Assembly: GCF_001270745.1 (NCBI RefSeq)
Contig: NZ_LFXL01000027.1
Location: 62,001 to 126,000 of the forward strand
Length of the DNA: 64,000 nt
DNA from: Jiangella muralis
GTDB lineage: Bacteria > Actinomycetota > Actinomycetes > Jiangellales > Jiangellaceae
Reading direction: 5' to 3'
Positions 45,602 through 54,563 of the stretch are shown here, one piece after another. Each line of letters opens with the position of its first letter. Position 1 is the first letter of the stretch. Below the pieces are notes generated by a model. That model searched no databases, was not told where the DNA came from, and was given only the letters and a program-made list of their open reading frames with translations. The position numbers were made by a program, and so were the translations under genes.

Positions 45602-47137
45602 TCAGTCGCGGCGGCGACCGTAGCTCGGCCGGCCGCGGCCGGCGCCGGCGCCCTTGTAGGGACGGCCCGAGCCGGAGCGGTTCGGGCGGCCGCCGTTACC
45701 GGTCGACCGCGGCCGCTCGCGCTCCGGCGCCATGGCCGGGGCGTCGGCCAGCGCCGTCGGGGTGATGGGGCCGTCGACGGAGCGGGCGTCGACGTTCTTG
45801 GCGGTGACGCCGGCGCGGCGGAACAGCTCGCCGAGGCCGCGCACCTGCCGCGGGGTGGCGACGGTGACGACGGCGCCGGTGGCGCCGGCGCGGGCCGTGC
45901 GGCCGGACCGGTGCAGGTACGACTTCGGCTCGCCGGCCGGGTCGAAGTGCACGACCATGCCGACGCCGTCGACGTGGATGCCGCGAGCCGCGACATCGGT
46001 GGCGACGACCACCTTGGCCCGGCCGGAGCGGAACCGGTCGAGGTTGCGCTCGCGGACCCGCTGCGACAGGTCGCCGTGGAGGTCGACGGCGGCGACGCCG
46101 GCGTCCTCGAGGTCCTCGGCCAGCCTGGTGGCGCCGTCCTTGGTGCGGGTGAAGACGATGCTGCGCGGATTGGCCCGCATCAGCTCGGTCATGACCTCGA
46201 GCTTGTTGTACGGGCCGACCACGAGCACGTGGTGGTCCATGGTCGTGACGGAGCCGGCGTCGGGGTCGACCTCATGCTTGGCCGGGGCGTTCAGGTGCCG
46301 CCGGACCAGCTTGTCGACGTCACCGTCGAGCGTGGCCGACAGCAGCATCCGCTGCCCGCCCTCGGGCGTGGCCGAGAGCAGCTCGTCGACCACCGGGAAG
46401 AAGCCGAGGTCGCACAGGTGGTCGGCCTCGTCGAGCGTGACGACCTCGACGTCGTCGAGCTTGCAGACGCCCTTCTCGATGAGGTCGCTGAGCCGGCCCG
46501 GGGTGGCGACGACGATGTCGGCGCCGCGGTCGAGCCGGCGGATCTGCCGGTCGTACGGCGCGCCGCCGTAGACGGTGACCATGCGCAGCCGCAGCGCCTC
46601 GGCCAGCGGCTCGAGCGCGGTGGTGACCTGGCCGGCCAGCTCGCGGGTCGGCACGACGATCAGCGCGCGCGGGCGGTTCGGCTCGCTGCGCTTGCCGTCG
46701 AGCCGGGTGAGGATGGGCAGGCCGAACGCCAGCGTCTTGCCCGAGCCGGTCTTGGCGCGGCCGAGCACGTCGTGGCCGGCCAGGGCGTCGGGGATGACCG
46801 CCGCCTGGACCGGGGTCGGCTCGACGATGCCGTCGACGCCGAGGATCTTCACGACGCGGTCGGGCACACCCATGGTGGAGAAGGCCGAGCCGGCCGGGTC
46901 GAACGCCTCGATGGCGGCCCTGCGGGCGGGGTCGAAGGAGCGGCGGTCGTTGGGGCGGCCGCCCTGGCGGCGGTCGCCACGGAACGGACGGCGGCCGTAG
47001 GGGCGGCCACCCTCGCGGCCGTCGCCGTCGCGGCGGAACCCGCCCTCACGCCGGTGGCCGCCGTCGCGGCGCTCGGGCCGCTGGCGGTAGGGACGGGAGT
47101 CGGTGCCGGACGTGCCGGCAGGATCGTACGAAGTCAC
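45602..47137 (-). CDS. DEAD-box RNA helicase
   Basis: The protein has about 511 residues. The two RecA-like domains show the Q motif region (VEPTPVQAAVIP), motif I AKTGSGKT, Ia PTRELAGQ, Ib TPGRL, II DEAD, III SAT, IV IVFTRTK, V VATDVAARGIH and VI HRSGRTARAG. Both ends are low-complexity and basic: an Arg/Gly/Asp-rich N-terminus of about 60 residues and an RGRPSYGRRRD tail, typical of helicases for structured RNA. GTG 47137 (MTSYDPAGTSG) is my start; the longer frame to 47269 lacks family resemblance. The leader appears to be about 170 nt long and contains a hairpin. Confidence 0.95.
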   Translation of the reverse strand: MTSYDPAGTSGTDSRPYRQRPERRDGGHRREGGFRRDGDGREGGRPYGRRPFRGDRRQGGRPNDRRSFDPARRAAIEAFDPAGSAFSTMGVPDRVVKILGVDGIVEPTPVQAAVIPDALAGHDVLGRAKTGSGKTLAFGLPILTRLDGKRSEPNRPRALIVVPTRELAGQVTTALEPLAEALRLRMVTVYGGAPYDRQIRRLDRGADIVVATPGRLSDLIEKGVCKLDDVEVVTLDEADHLCDLGFFPVVDELLSATPEGGQRMLLSATLDGDVDKLVRRHLNAPAKHEVDPDAGSVTTMDHHVLVVGPYNKLEVMTELMRANPRSIVFTRTKDGATRLAEDLEDAGVAAVDLHGDLSQRVRERNLDRFRSGRAKVVVATDVAARGIHVDGVGMVVHFDPAGEPKSYLHRSGRTARAGATGAVVTVATPRQVRGLGELFRRAGVTAKNVDARSVDGPITPTALADAPAMAPERERPRSTGNGGRPNRSGSGRPYKGAGAGRGRPSYGRRRD

Positions 47138-47274
47138 TGTGCTCCGAATCGGTAGAGCGCGAGCACGCACCCCCAGCACGTCCGCAAACGGGCGGACGCA
47201 CGGTGAGCCTTCGAGGGCGCGGGGTACCCGACTCTCCCTCGACGTTCCACCGTCACAGAATTCGGGCACAAATC

Positions 47275-47299
47275 AGGCCTCGCTTCGAACACGAGGCCT
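47275..47299 (-). promoter_or_regulatory. Leader hairpin of the helicase gene
   Basis: AGGCCTCG and CGAGGCCT form a perfect 8-bp stem with a 9-nt loop, followed on the minus strand by GATTTGTG. A TAGACT -10-like box lies just upstream (47317-47312). The hairpin would sit near the 5' end of a leader of about 170 nt and may influence expression. Confidence 0.4.
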
Positions 47300-47409
47300 T
47301 GGCTTGCGTTCAGTCTACCGGTTCCGGCCCCGCCGGACACCTCGGACGACGGAGACGCTCATCACCCTGCCCAGGAATGCCACCGGCCGCTCGGCACGTT
47401 GCTCGGCAC

Positions 47410-47829
47410 ATGAGCGATGATTCCCTCCGCAAGCTCCTCGCCGCGCAGCGCCTGGGCGTGCTGGCGACCGTGAAGCGAGACGGCCGGCCGCAGGTGTCCG
47501 TGGTGACCTACATCTACGACCTCGGCCCCGACCTCGTCCGCGTCTCGACCCGCGACCCGCTGGCCAAGACCCGTAACCTGCGCCGCGATCCCCGGGTGAC
47601 CCTGCAGGTGACCGGCCCGGACGGCGGATCGTGGGCGGCCGCGGAGGGCATGGCGCAGCTCAGCGCGGTGGCCCGCGACCCACACGACGACACCGTCGAG
47701 GCGCTGGTCGAGCACTACCGGGACGCCCGCGGCGAGCACCCCGACTGGGACGACTTCCGCGCCGCGATGGTCCGCGACGAGCGGCTGCTGCTGCGGCTGC
47801 CGGTCGACCACGTCTACGGCTGGGCCTGA
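47410..47829 (+). CDS. PPOX-class (pyridoxamine oxidase-like) F420-dependent protein
   Basis: The 139-residue protein has the split-barrel flavin/F420-binding fold. It starts DSLRKLLAAQRLGVLATVKRDGRPQVSVVTYIYD and continues TRDPLAKTRNLRRDPRVTLQVTGP, typical of actinobacterial F420-dependent PPOX proteins such as Rv1155-like enzymes. The substrate is unknown. No ribosome site is visible before ATG 47410. Its 3' end overlaps the convergent PH-domain gene by 16 bp. It is divergent from the helicase gene. Confidence 0.88.
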   Translation: MSDDSLRKLLAAQRLGVLATVKRDGRPQVSVVTYIYDLGPDLVRVSTRDPLAKTRNLRRDPRVTLQVTGPDGGSWAAAEGMAQLSAVARDPHDDTVEALVEHYRDARGEHPDWDDFRAAMVRDERLLLRLPVDHVYGWA

Positions 47830-49412
47830 ACCCGCGCCGGCTCCGCGGCGGCGTCGTCCCTGGCCGGGGCCGACGCCGCCGCCATGAACTCGGTGAGCAG
47901 GCCGGGCACCGCGCGATCGGCGAGGTCGACGGCCTCGGCGGACTCGACGTCGACCGCCTGGTAGGCGCCGTACCCGGCCGCCGTCGTCACCTCGACCGTC
48001 GCCAGCCGGAGCCGCCGCTGTAGCAGCGACTGCCGGAACGTCACGCCGACGACGGCCCGGCTCTGCAACGCCGAGGTGGTGCGGCTCCAGGCGCCGGACC
48101 GGGTGACGAGATAGCCGTCGGCGACGGTGTGCCCGAGCGAGCGGTACGCCACCGCGGCCAGCGCCAGCGTGATCGGCAGCAGCCCGAGCCCGGCCAGCCA
48201 CACGCGGTCGTGCATCGCGTCGATCAGCGTCGTCAGCCAGGCCAGCAGGCCGGTGACGCTCGCCGTGACGATGAGCGCCCAGCCGACCCGGCGGCGCAGC
48301 GCGCGGAGCGGGTGCTGGCGCAGCGGCCGGTCCAGCGGGCTGCGGTCGGTGCCGAGCACCTGCGCGGCCACCCGGCGGGCGACGTCGATGGGCCCGCGCG
48401 GCAGGATCTGCGCCGACGGCGTCATGCTCATCATCGTCAGGCCGGTGGCGATGACGGAGGTGTCGGCCATGCCCATCCACCGCCACAGCAGCGGCTCGTC
48501 GATCGACACCCCGCGCAGCCGGTTGTCGTCGCGGTTGACCTCCCGCGTCTTGAACAGCCCCTGGCTGGTGCGCAGGACGGTGCCGCGGTCGCCGGGGACC
48601 CGGACCAGCACGAACCGCCAGTTCTCGGCGAAGAAGTTGATCGCCAGGCCGACGACGCCGATGACGCCGACCGTCGCCACCGCGATGGCGACGGTCCACC
48701 CGGTGCCGACCGCGTCCCAGTCGGCGAGGCCCTCGACGAAGCCACGCAGGTCGAGGCCGAACATCCGCAGCGCCCAGTACGTGCCCCACAGCAGGCCGGC
48801 CGCCATGAAGAACGCCCAGACGCTGAACACGTTGTAGAAGACCCAGGACCGCTGCAGCCGGGCGTACACCTGCTCGTCCCGCGGCGCCGGCGCGGGCTCC
48901 GCCTCGGCCGCGTCGGTGCGCTCGACCGGCCCGCCGTAGAGCAGTTCCTGCCGCAGCCGTTCGGCGATCTCTACCCGGACGGCGTCGAGGGTCAGCGCCG
49001 ACTCACCGGTTGCGCTGTGCTGACCGGCCCCGACGGTGACGACGCGCAGCCCGGTCAGCCGGTGCCGGAACTTCGCCGACGTGTCGACGCTGCGGATGCG
49101 GTCGCGGCGGATGGACCGGTGCTGGCGGACCAGCAGTCCGGTGCGCCGCTCGACGTGCTCGTCGGTGATGCGGTAGCGCGTCTTCACCCAGCGCAGCAGG
49201 TCGGCCAGGCCGCCGAGCACGCCGACCGCGGTGGCGACCAGGATCGGGCCCATGGTGCCCCAGCTGAGCTCGGCGCCGAAGAACGCGATGGCGACGCCGG
49301 CCGGCACCATCGAGAGCACCGTCTTCGCGGTGTCGACCCAGACGACGCGGGTGTCGAGCCGTTGCCACGGGACGCCGGACTCCGGGGCCGGCTCGTCCGG
49401 CTCGGTGGTCAT
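47814..49412 (-). CDS. PH-domain (YdbT/DUF304-like) membrane protein, large
   Basis: The 532-residue protein has paired hydrophobic helices followed by bacterial PH-like (bPH2) domains. The first PH unit is RYRITDEHVERRTGLLVRQHRSIRRDRIRSVDTSAKFRHRLTGLRVVTVG. The second is around FVLVRVPGDRGTVLRTSQGLFKTREVNRDDNRLRGVSIDEPLL. The third is DGYLVTRSGAWSRTTSALQSRAVVGV. This matches the YdbT family, which accompanies a small YdbS partner and helps protect the membrane. ATG 49412 overlaps the partner gene by 4 bp. Confidence 0.88.
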   Translation of the reverse strand: MTTEPDEPAPESGVPWQRLDTRVVWVDTAKTVLSMVPAGVAIAFFGAELSWGTMGPILVATAVGVLGGLADLLRWVKTRYRITDEHVERRTGLLVRQHRSIRRDRIRSVDTSAKFRHRLTGLRVVTVGAGQHSATGESALTLDAVRVEIAERLRQELLYGGPVERTDAAEAEPAPAPRDEQVYARLQRSWVFYNVFSVWAFFMAAGLLWGTYWALRMFGLDLRGFVEGLADWDAVGTGWTVAIAVATVGVIGVVGLAINFFAENWRFVLVRVPGDRGTVLRTSQGLFKTREVNRDDNRLRGVSIDEPLLWRWMGMADTSVIATGLTMMSMTPSAQILPRGPIDVARRVAAQVLGTDRSPLDRPLRQHPLRALRRRVGWALIVTASVTGLLAWLTTLIDAMHDRVWLAGLGLLPITLALAAVAYRSLGHTVADGYLVTRSGAWSRTTSALQSRAVVGVTFRQSLLQRRLRLATVEVTTAAGYGAYQAVDVESAEAVDLADRAVPGLLTEFMAAASAPARDDAAAEPARVQAQP

Positions 49413-49903
49413 GTCGCGTCGCCGGGGGTGCGCTGGGTGATCGTCGCCAGCCGCGCCGCCACCTCGGCGGCGACGGTGGCGTCCAGGCCGGGCACCTTGA
49501 TCGGCCCGCGCGAGGACGCCGTGGTGACCTCCAGGGTGGCCAGCTTCAGCGCCTGCTCGAGCGGCCCGCGAGTGGTGTCGACGGTCTGGATGCGGGAGAT
49601 CGGCGCGACCCGCCACTCGCGGACGATCCAGCCGGTGGCCGCGTAGACGGCGTCGTCGGTGACCTCCCAGCGGTGCACGGCGTACCGCCAGAGCGGCATC
49701 ACCAGCGTGACGACGGCGCCCCAGACGGCGACGACCACGAGGATCGGGCCGAGCCAGGACCGTGCGCCGTCGACGATCAGGTAGGCCGCGAGCAGCAGGC
49801 CGGCCAGGACGCCGAAGCCGATGACCGACTGCAGCACCCACAGGCCGATGGCGCGGCGCTCGACCCGGTGCTCGGGCGGGCGCAGGTCGATGGGCTCAGG
49901 CAC
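49409..49903 (-). CDS. PH-domain (YdbS-like) membrane protein, small
   Basis: The 164-residue protein has two membrane helices (about 21-42 and 50-70) and one bPH2 domain (RWEVTDDAVYAATGWIVREWRVAPISRIQTVDTTRGPLEQALKLATLEVTTAS). It is the small partner of the YdbS/YdbT pair. It overlaps the TetR gene by 8 bp and the large PH gene by 4 bp, so tetR-ydbS-ydbT form one transcription unit. Confidence 0.9.
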   Translation of the reverse strand: MPEPIDLRPPEHRVERRAIGLWVLQSVIGFGVLAGLLLAAYLIVDGARSWLGPILVVVAVWGAVVTLVMPLWRYAVHRWEVTDDAVYAATGWIVREWRVAPISRIQTVDTTRGPLEQALKLATLEVTTASSRGPIKVPGLDATVAAEVAARLATITQRTPGDAT

Positions 49904-50540
49904 GGGTGATCCGGCTCAGCCGGGACCGGCGGACGGCGATGTCGTAGGTCATGGACAGCTCCTTCGCGTAGGCGGCGACGTCGGTGCCGGGACGGGCGAA
50001 CAGCTCGGCGGGGATGGCCTCGATGCTGCCGAGCAGGGTGACCGCCATGAGCCGGGGCGAGAAGTCGCGGAACTCGCCGTGCTCCTGGCCCTCGCGCAGC
50101 ATCTGCTCGAGCTGGCCGACGGACTGCTCGCGCTGCGACCGTGCCAGCTCGCCGTTCTCCTGCCCGCCGATGCCGGCCAGCACCTGACCGAGCGCGAGCA
50201 CGTGCGCGCGGTGGGAGTCGCAGAACAGCACGAAGCCCTCGATCAGCCGCTGCAGCGCCTCGCGGTAGGTGCCGGCGTCGCCGATGTGCTCGGTGAGCCA
50301 GCCGTCCATGAGCGCGTTGACGTCTGCGACCACCTGCTGGAACAGCTCGGCCTTGTGGCCGAAGTGGTACGAGATGAGGCCGGCGCTGATGCCGGCGTGT
50401 TCGGCGATGCGGGCGAACGACGCCTTGGCGTAGCCGACGTCGGCCAGCGTCTCGATGGCGGCCTGGACGATCTGGCCGCGGCGGGCGGCCTCGATGAAGG
50501 ACCGGGATTTCTGGTCGGTCGCTCCATTTCTTGGTCGCAT
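49896..50540 (-). CDS. TetR family transcriptional regulator
   Basis: The protein has about 214 residues. The helix-turn-helix is in RRGQIVQAAIETLADVGYAKASFARIAEHAGISAGLISYHFGHK; the C-terminal ligand domain is helical with VLFCDSHRAHVLALGQVLAG. It is translationally coupled to the two PH-domain genes. ATG 50540 lies inside a perfect palindrome, the likely autoregulatory operator. The start has no ribosome site and a TAGAAT -10 box 7 bp upstream. Confidence 0.92.
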   Translation of the reverse strand: MRPRNGATDQKSRSFIEAARRGQIVQAAIETLADVGYAKASFARIAEHAGISAGLISYHFGHKAELFQQVVADVNALMDGWLTEHIGDAGTYREALQRLIEGFVLFCDSHRAHVLALGQVLAGIGGQENGELARSQREQSVGQLEQMLREGQEHGEFRDFSPRLMAVTLLGSIEAIPAELFARPGTDVAAYAKELSMTYDIAVRRSRLSRITRA

Positions 50541-50553
50541 GACCAAGATTCTA
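50529..50553 (-). promoter_or_regulatory. TetR operator spanning the start codon, with -10 box
   Basis: TCTTGGTC-GCAT-GACCAAGA (50529-50548) is a perfect inverted repeat with 8-bp arms. The start codon lies in its centre. The -10 box TAGAAT (50553-50548) overlaps one end. Binding would block transcription initiation directly. Confidence 0.75.
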
Positions 50554-50584
50554 GCCACAGCTTCAGACATCCGGAAGGGTGTGT

Positions 50585-50602
50585 GCGTCGCCGCAGGTCA
50601 GC
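50585..50602. repeat. Dispersed intergenic motif, copy C (weak)
   Basis: GCGTCGCCGCAGGTCAGC matches copies A and B in the central GTCGCCGCAGGTCA part. It overlaps the stop codon of the thioredoxin-NHL gene, so chance cannot be excluded. Confidence 0.25.
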
Positions 50603-52427
50603 CTGACAGCACGAGCTCGATGCGGCTGCTGCCGCCGTCGGCGACGCGGACCGGGATGCCCCAGTCCTGCTGGTGGATGTGGCACGCGGCGTTCTCGCCG
50701 CCGTCGTCGCAGGACGCGGCCATGGCGGCGACGTGCAGCACGCCGTCGCCGCCGGGCGCGACCGTCAGCCGGCGGGTGAGCGCGGTGTCGCGGCCCTCGC
50801 CGCCGGTCAGCAGCGGCGCGGGCGTCGACGACACCGTCAGGCGTGTGGCCGGGCCGTACCGCTCGTCCAGCTTCTGGCCGGGCGGCGGGTCGAACACGAC
50901 CACCAGTTCGACGTCGCCCGGCGCGACGTCGAGGGGCGGGCGCTGGGTGCGGTGCGCCGAGCCGGACGCCGTCGCCGCCGAGCCGAGCGGGACGCGGGTG
51001 AGGCGGTGCGCGGCCGACTCGACCACCACCAGGAAGTCGCCGTCGACGACCCCGCCGCTCGGCTCGCGCAGGCCCGTGGCGAGCGTGCTCAGCTCGCCCG
51101 TCGCGGGGTCGTAGCGGCGGACGGCGTTGTTGTAGGTGTCGCTGACGGCCACCGAGCCGTCCGGCAGCGCCGTGACACCGAGCGGATGCTGCAGCAGCGC
51201 CTCGCCGGCCGGGCCGTCGCGGAAACCGAAGTCGAACAGCCCGGTGCCGACGACGGACTCGACGACGCCGTCGTGGACCGCGCGCAGCGCCGATGTCTCG
51301 GAGTCGGCCAGCCAGAGCGTACGGTCCGCCGTCACCGTCAGCCCCGACGTCTGCGCGAACCAGGCGTCGCGCAGCTTGCCGTCGACCAGCCCCTCGTTCG
51401 TGGTGCCGGCCAGCACTTGGATGGACGGCTCCTTCGGGTCGAACGCCCAGAGCTGGTGGATGCCGGCCATCGCGACGACGACGGTGGTGCCGGCCGGCGA
51501 CCAGGCGACGTCCCACGGCGACGACATCGGGACGGCGCGCGGGTCGCCGCTGACGTCGTCGCCGTTGGGGTCGCCCTGCATCCACGGCGTGCCGGTGCCG
51601 GCGATGGTCGTGACGTGGCCGTCGGCTAGCCGGACGCCGCGCAGCACGTGGTTGACGGTGTCGGCGACGATCACCTCGTACCCGGTCCACGAGTGGAACT
51701 CCGGCGGCAGCAGGGTGAGGCCCTGCGGCTCGCTGAACCGCGCCTCGCCCGGCCCGCCGTCGACGAGGCCACGCTCGCCGGTGCCGATGCGCCGGACCAC
51801 CGTCTCGAGGTCGTCGGCCAGCTCGACCAGGCTGTGGTTGCCGCTGTCGCTGACCAGGAACGTACCTCCCGGCAGCGCGACGACCTTGCCCGGGAACCGC
51901 AAGGTCGTCGGCTCCGGCTCGGGCGGGACGTACGGGCCGTCGCCGCGGCGCAGCGTGCCCTTGGCCTCGTGCACCGGGATCAGCTCGTCGAGGATCGCCG
52001 TGAGCGCGTGCGCGTGCCCCTCACCGGAGAACTGCGCCGCGATGTACCCCTCCGGGTCCACCAGCGTCAGCGTCGGCCACGCCCGGACGGCGTAGTTCTG
52101 CCACGTCGTCAGCTCCGGGTCGTCGAGCACCGGGTGGTGCACCCCGTACCGCTGTACCGCCGCGACGACCGCCTCGTGGCCGGCCTCGTGCACGAACTTC
52201 GGCGAGTGCACCCCCACCACCGTCAGCACGTCGCCGTACCGCTCCTCCAGCGGCCGCAGCTCGTCGAGCACGTGCAGGCAGTTCACGCAGCAGAAGGTCC
52301 AGAAGTCGAGCAGAACCCAGCGACCGCGCAGTTCGGCGAGGCTGAGGTCCGCGCCCCCGGTGTTGAGCCAGCCGCCGCGACCCACCAGCTCAGGAGCGCG
52401 GACCCGGGCCCGTCCAGTCGATGCCAT
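50598..52427 (-). CDS. Thioredoxin-like protein with NHL repeat beta-propeller
   Basis: The 609-residue protein begins with a thioredoxin fold (VLLDFWTFCCVNCLHVLDEL; redox motif Cys47-Val-Asn-Cys50). It continues as a six-bladed NHL-type propeller with repeats such as VALPGGTFLVSDSGNHSLVE, YEVIVADTVNHVLRGV and VTALPDGSVAVSDTYNNAVRRY. The last about 100 residues form a beta-rich domain with a CDDGGENAACHIHQQDW segment. It resembles the NHL domain-containing thioredoxin family of unknown substrate. No signal peptide is present, so it is cytoplasmic. It follows the S9 peptidase gene by 23 bp on the same strand. Confidence 0.92.
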   Translation of the reverse strand: MASTGRARVRAPELVGRGGWLNTGGADLSLAELRGRWVLLDFWTFCCVNCLHVLDELRPLEERYGDVLTVVGVHSPKFVHEAGHEAVVAAVQRYGVHHPVLDDPELTTWQNYAVRAWPTLTLVDPEGYIAAQFSGEGHAHALTAILDELIPVHEAKGTLRRGDGPYVPPEPEPTTLRFPGKVVALPGGTFLVSDSGNHSLVELADDLETVVRRIGTGERGLVDGGPGEARFSEPQGLTLLPPEFHSWTGYEVIVADTVNHVLRGVRLADGHVTTIAGTGTPWMQGDPNGDDVSGDPRAVPMSSPWDVAWSPAGTTVVVAMAGIHQLWAFDPKEPSIQVLAGTTNEGLVDGKLRDAWFAQTSGLTVTADRTLWLADSETSALRAVHDGVVESVVGTGLFDFGFRDGPAGEALLQHPLGVTALPDGSVAVSDTYNNAVRRYDPATGELSTLATGLREPSGGVVDGDFLVVVESAAHRLTRVPLGSAATASGSAHRTQRPPLDVAPGDVELVVVFDPPPGQKLDERYGPATRLTVSSTPAPLLTGGEGRDTALTRRLTVAPGGDGVLHVAAMAASCDDGGENAACHIHQQDWGIPVRVADGGSSRIELVLSG

Positions 52428-52450
52428 GGGTCAATTCTGCGCGCGTGCCG

Positions 52451-54523
52451 TCAGGTGAGGATCGCCGGCGTCTCCCAGTCCTTGCCCAGCACGTTGTGGC
52501 CGAGGAAGGCGAACACCGTCTGGTACCAGATCTTCGCGTGCTGCGGCGTGAGGATCCAGTGGTTCTCGTCGGGGAAGTAGAGGAACTTGTGCGGCAGGTC
52601 GCCGTCCTCGCCCTCGGCCCGGGAGGCGATCTCGAACCAGAGCCGCAGCGCCTCGCCGATCGGGACCCGGTAGTCGCGGTCGCCGTGGATGACGAGCATG
52701 GGCGTGGTGATGGAGTCGACGTGGTGGTGCGGCGAGTTCGCCGCGGCCATCTCGGCCGACATCTCCTTGAGCCAGTAGAAGGCGGCGTCGGTGGTCGGGC
52801 CGAACTGGTCGAGGGCCCAGAGGCTGGCGTGGGTGACGATGGCGTCGAAACGGTCGGTGTTGCCGGCCACCCAGTTGGCCATGTAGCCGCCGAACGAGCC
52901 GCCCATGGCGGCGGTGCGGGTGTCGTCGATGTCGTCGCGGGCGACGGCGGTGTCGGTGATGGCCATGAGGTCGGTGAACGGGGCCTTGCCCCAGGCGCCC
53001 CAGCCGCGGCGGATGAAGTCGAGGCCGTAGCCGGTCGACAGGGCCGGGTCGGGCAGCAGGACCGCGTAGCCCTGGGCGACCGCGAGCCACGGGTTCCACC
53101 GCCACGACCACGCGTTCCACGACCCGAGCGGGCCGCCGTGGATCCACAGCAGCAGCGGCGCCGGGCTGGTCGCCGACGCGCCGTCGGGCAGCGCCAGCCA
53201 GGCCCGGACGCGTACGCCGTCGGCGGCGGTGGTGTCGACCTCGGTGAGGGTGCCGGGCAGCTCGGGGACGGGCGCGGGCGCCGGCAGCGGCTGGGAGTCC
53301 TGCCGGGCGGCGGTCGCGGACAGCCGGACCGGGCGCGGCGGCTCGAGGTACGACGTGCGCAGCGCGTAGAGGGTCTGGCCGTCAGGCGAGACGACGAGGT
53401 CGGAGTAGGCGTAGTCGTCGGCGGTGATACGGGTGATCTCGCCGCCGGCGAGGTCGGCCCGGAAGATCGGCGACCGGCCGTCGTCGTCGGACACGAACAG
53501 GATGGCCGTGCCGTCGGGCGTCCACACCGGGGCGCCCGGCCAGCGGTCCCAGTCGGCGGTGAGCGACCGGGTGGCGCCGTCGGCGACGGTGATGATCACC
53601 AGTTCCTGGTCGACCGGCTCGTCCGGCGTGGAGCGACGGCCCTTGACGGCCGCGACGCTGGCGCCGTCGGGCGCGAACCTCGGCGCCTCGAAGTCGAAGT
53701 CGGCGTCGTCGGCCAGCAGCCGCCGCTCGCCCGTGGCGACGTCGATCAGCGCCAGCGAATTGCGGTACCCGCCGAGCTCGGGCACGTTCCACACCGTGAC
53801 GACGGTGCTGCCGTCGGCACTGACGTCGTAGTCGGCGGCGTCGAGCGACCGGCCGGCGTCGGGGGTGAGGTCGCGCAGCTCGACCGCGGGGTCGTCCAGC
53901 GGGGACTCGCCGTCGCGCAGCGCGCCGGCGAACAGCCGCGGCGCGTCGGGCCCGAGGTCGTGGTCCCAGAAACGCACCGGGTAGCGCTCGTGCAGGATCG
54001 CGGTGACCTTCTTCTCCTTGCGCTCCTTGCGCCGCTTCTCCTCGGACTCGGCATCGGTCGACGAGGGGAAGGTGCTGGAGGCGACCACGACGGTTCCGGA
54101 CTCGCGGGCGACGACCACGCCGCCGACACCACCGGGCCGCTTGGCGACGACGCGCGCCTCGCCGCCCTCGGCCGAGAGCAGCCACAACAGCGGAACGGAG
54201 TCGTCGGCAGAGTCTCCGGAGGCGGACGGGTCGGGGCGCGCGGAGCCGAACAGCAGCGAGCCGTCGGGCAGGAACGCGGCGCCGCTCTCGCCCTTGGCGC
54301 TGCGGGTCAGCCGGCGGGCCGGACGCTCGCCGGCGGGGTCGACCTCCCACAGCGCGGTGACGTACCTCGTGCTCTCGGGGTTCAGCGTCGACACCGAGGT
54401 CACCAGGCGGCTGCCGTCGGGTGACAGCGCCAGCCCGCCGGTGCGTGGCAGCGCCACATAGGCGTCCAGGTCGTGGAACGGGGTGGGTGGGAGGTCCGGG
54501 GTCTCCGGCGTGGTCTCTGTCAC
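52451..54523 (-). CDS. S9 family (prolyl oligopeptidase-like) peptidase
   Basis: The 690-residue protein has a seven-bladed propeller in the first 420 residues (repeats like LALSPDGSRLVTSVS, PVWTPDGTAILFVSDDDG) and a C-terminal alpha/beta-hydrolase domain. The catalytic serine is Ser543 in GGSFGGYMA. The acid is in VIHGDRDYRVP and the histidine is His655 in DENHWI. This fits acylaminoacyl-peptidase or dipeptidyl peptidase relatives that cut short peptides. A Lys/Glu-rich stretch (EEKRRKERKEKK) sits in the propeller. GTG 54523 has no ribosome site; GATAGGT lies just upstream, so it may be leaderless. Confidence 0.94.
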   Translation of the reverse strand: MTETTPETPDLPPTPFHDLDAYVALPRTGGLALSPDGSRLVTSVSTLNPESTRYVTALWEVDPAGERPARRLTRSAKGESGAAFLPDGSLLFGSARPDPSASGDSADDSVPLLWLLSAEGGEARVVAKRPGGVGGVVVARESGTVVVASSTFPSSTDAESEEKRRKERKEKKVTAILHERYPVRFWDHDLGPDAPRLFAGALRDGESPLDDPAVELRDLTPDAGRSLDAADYDVSADGSTVVTVWNVPELGGYRNSLALIDVATGERRLLADDADFDFEAPRFAPDGASVAAVKGRRSTPDEPVDQELVIITVADGATRSLTADWDRWPGAPVWTPDGTAILFVSDDDGRSPIFRADLAGGEITRITADDYAYSDLVVSPDGQTLYALRTSYLEPPRPVRLSATAARQDSQPLPAPAPVPELPGTLTEVDTTAADGVRVRAWLALPDGASATSPAPLLLWIHGGPLGSWNAWSWRWNPWLAVAQGYAVLLPDPALSTGYGLDFIRRGWGAWGKAPFTDLMAITDTAVARDDIDDTRTAAMGGSFGGYMANWVAGNTDRFDAIVTHASLWALDQFGPTTDAAFYWLKEMSAEMAAANSPHHHVDSITTPMLVIHGDRDYRVPIGEALRLWFEIASRAEGEDGDLPHKFLYFPDENHWILTPQHAKIWYQTVFAFLGHNVLGKDWETPAILT

Positions 54524-54563
54524 GGTTTCTTACCTATCACGGGAACGAGGCGTCCTGACAGGT

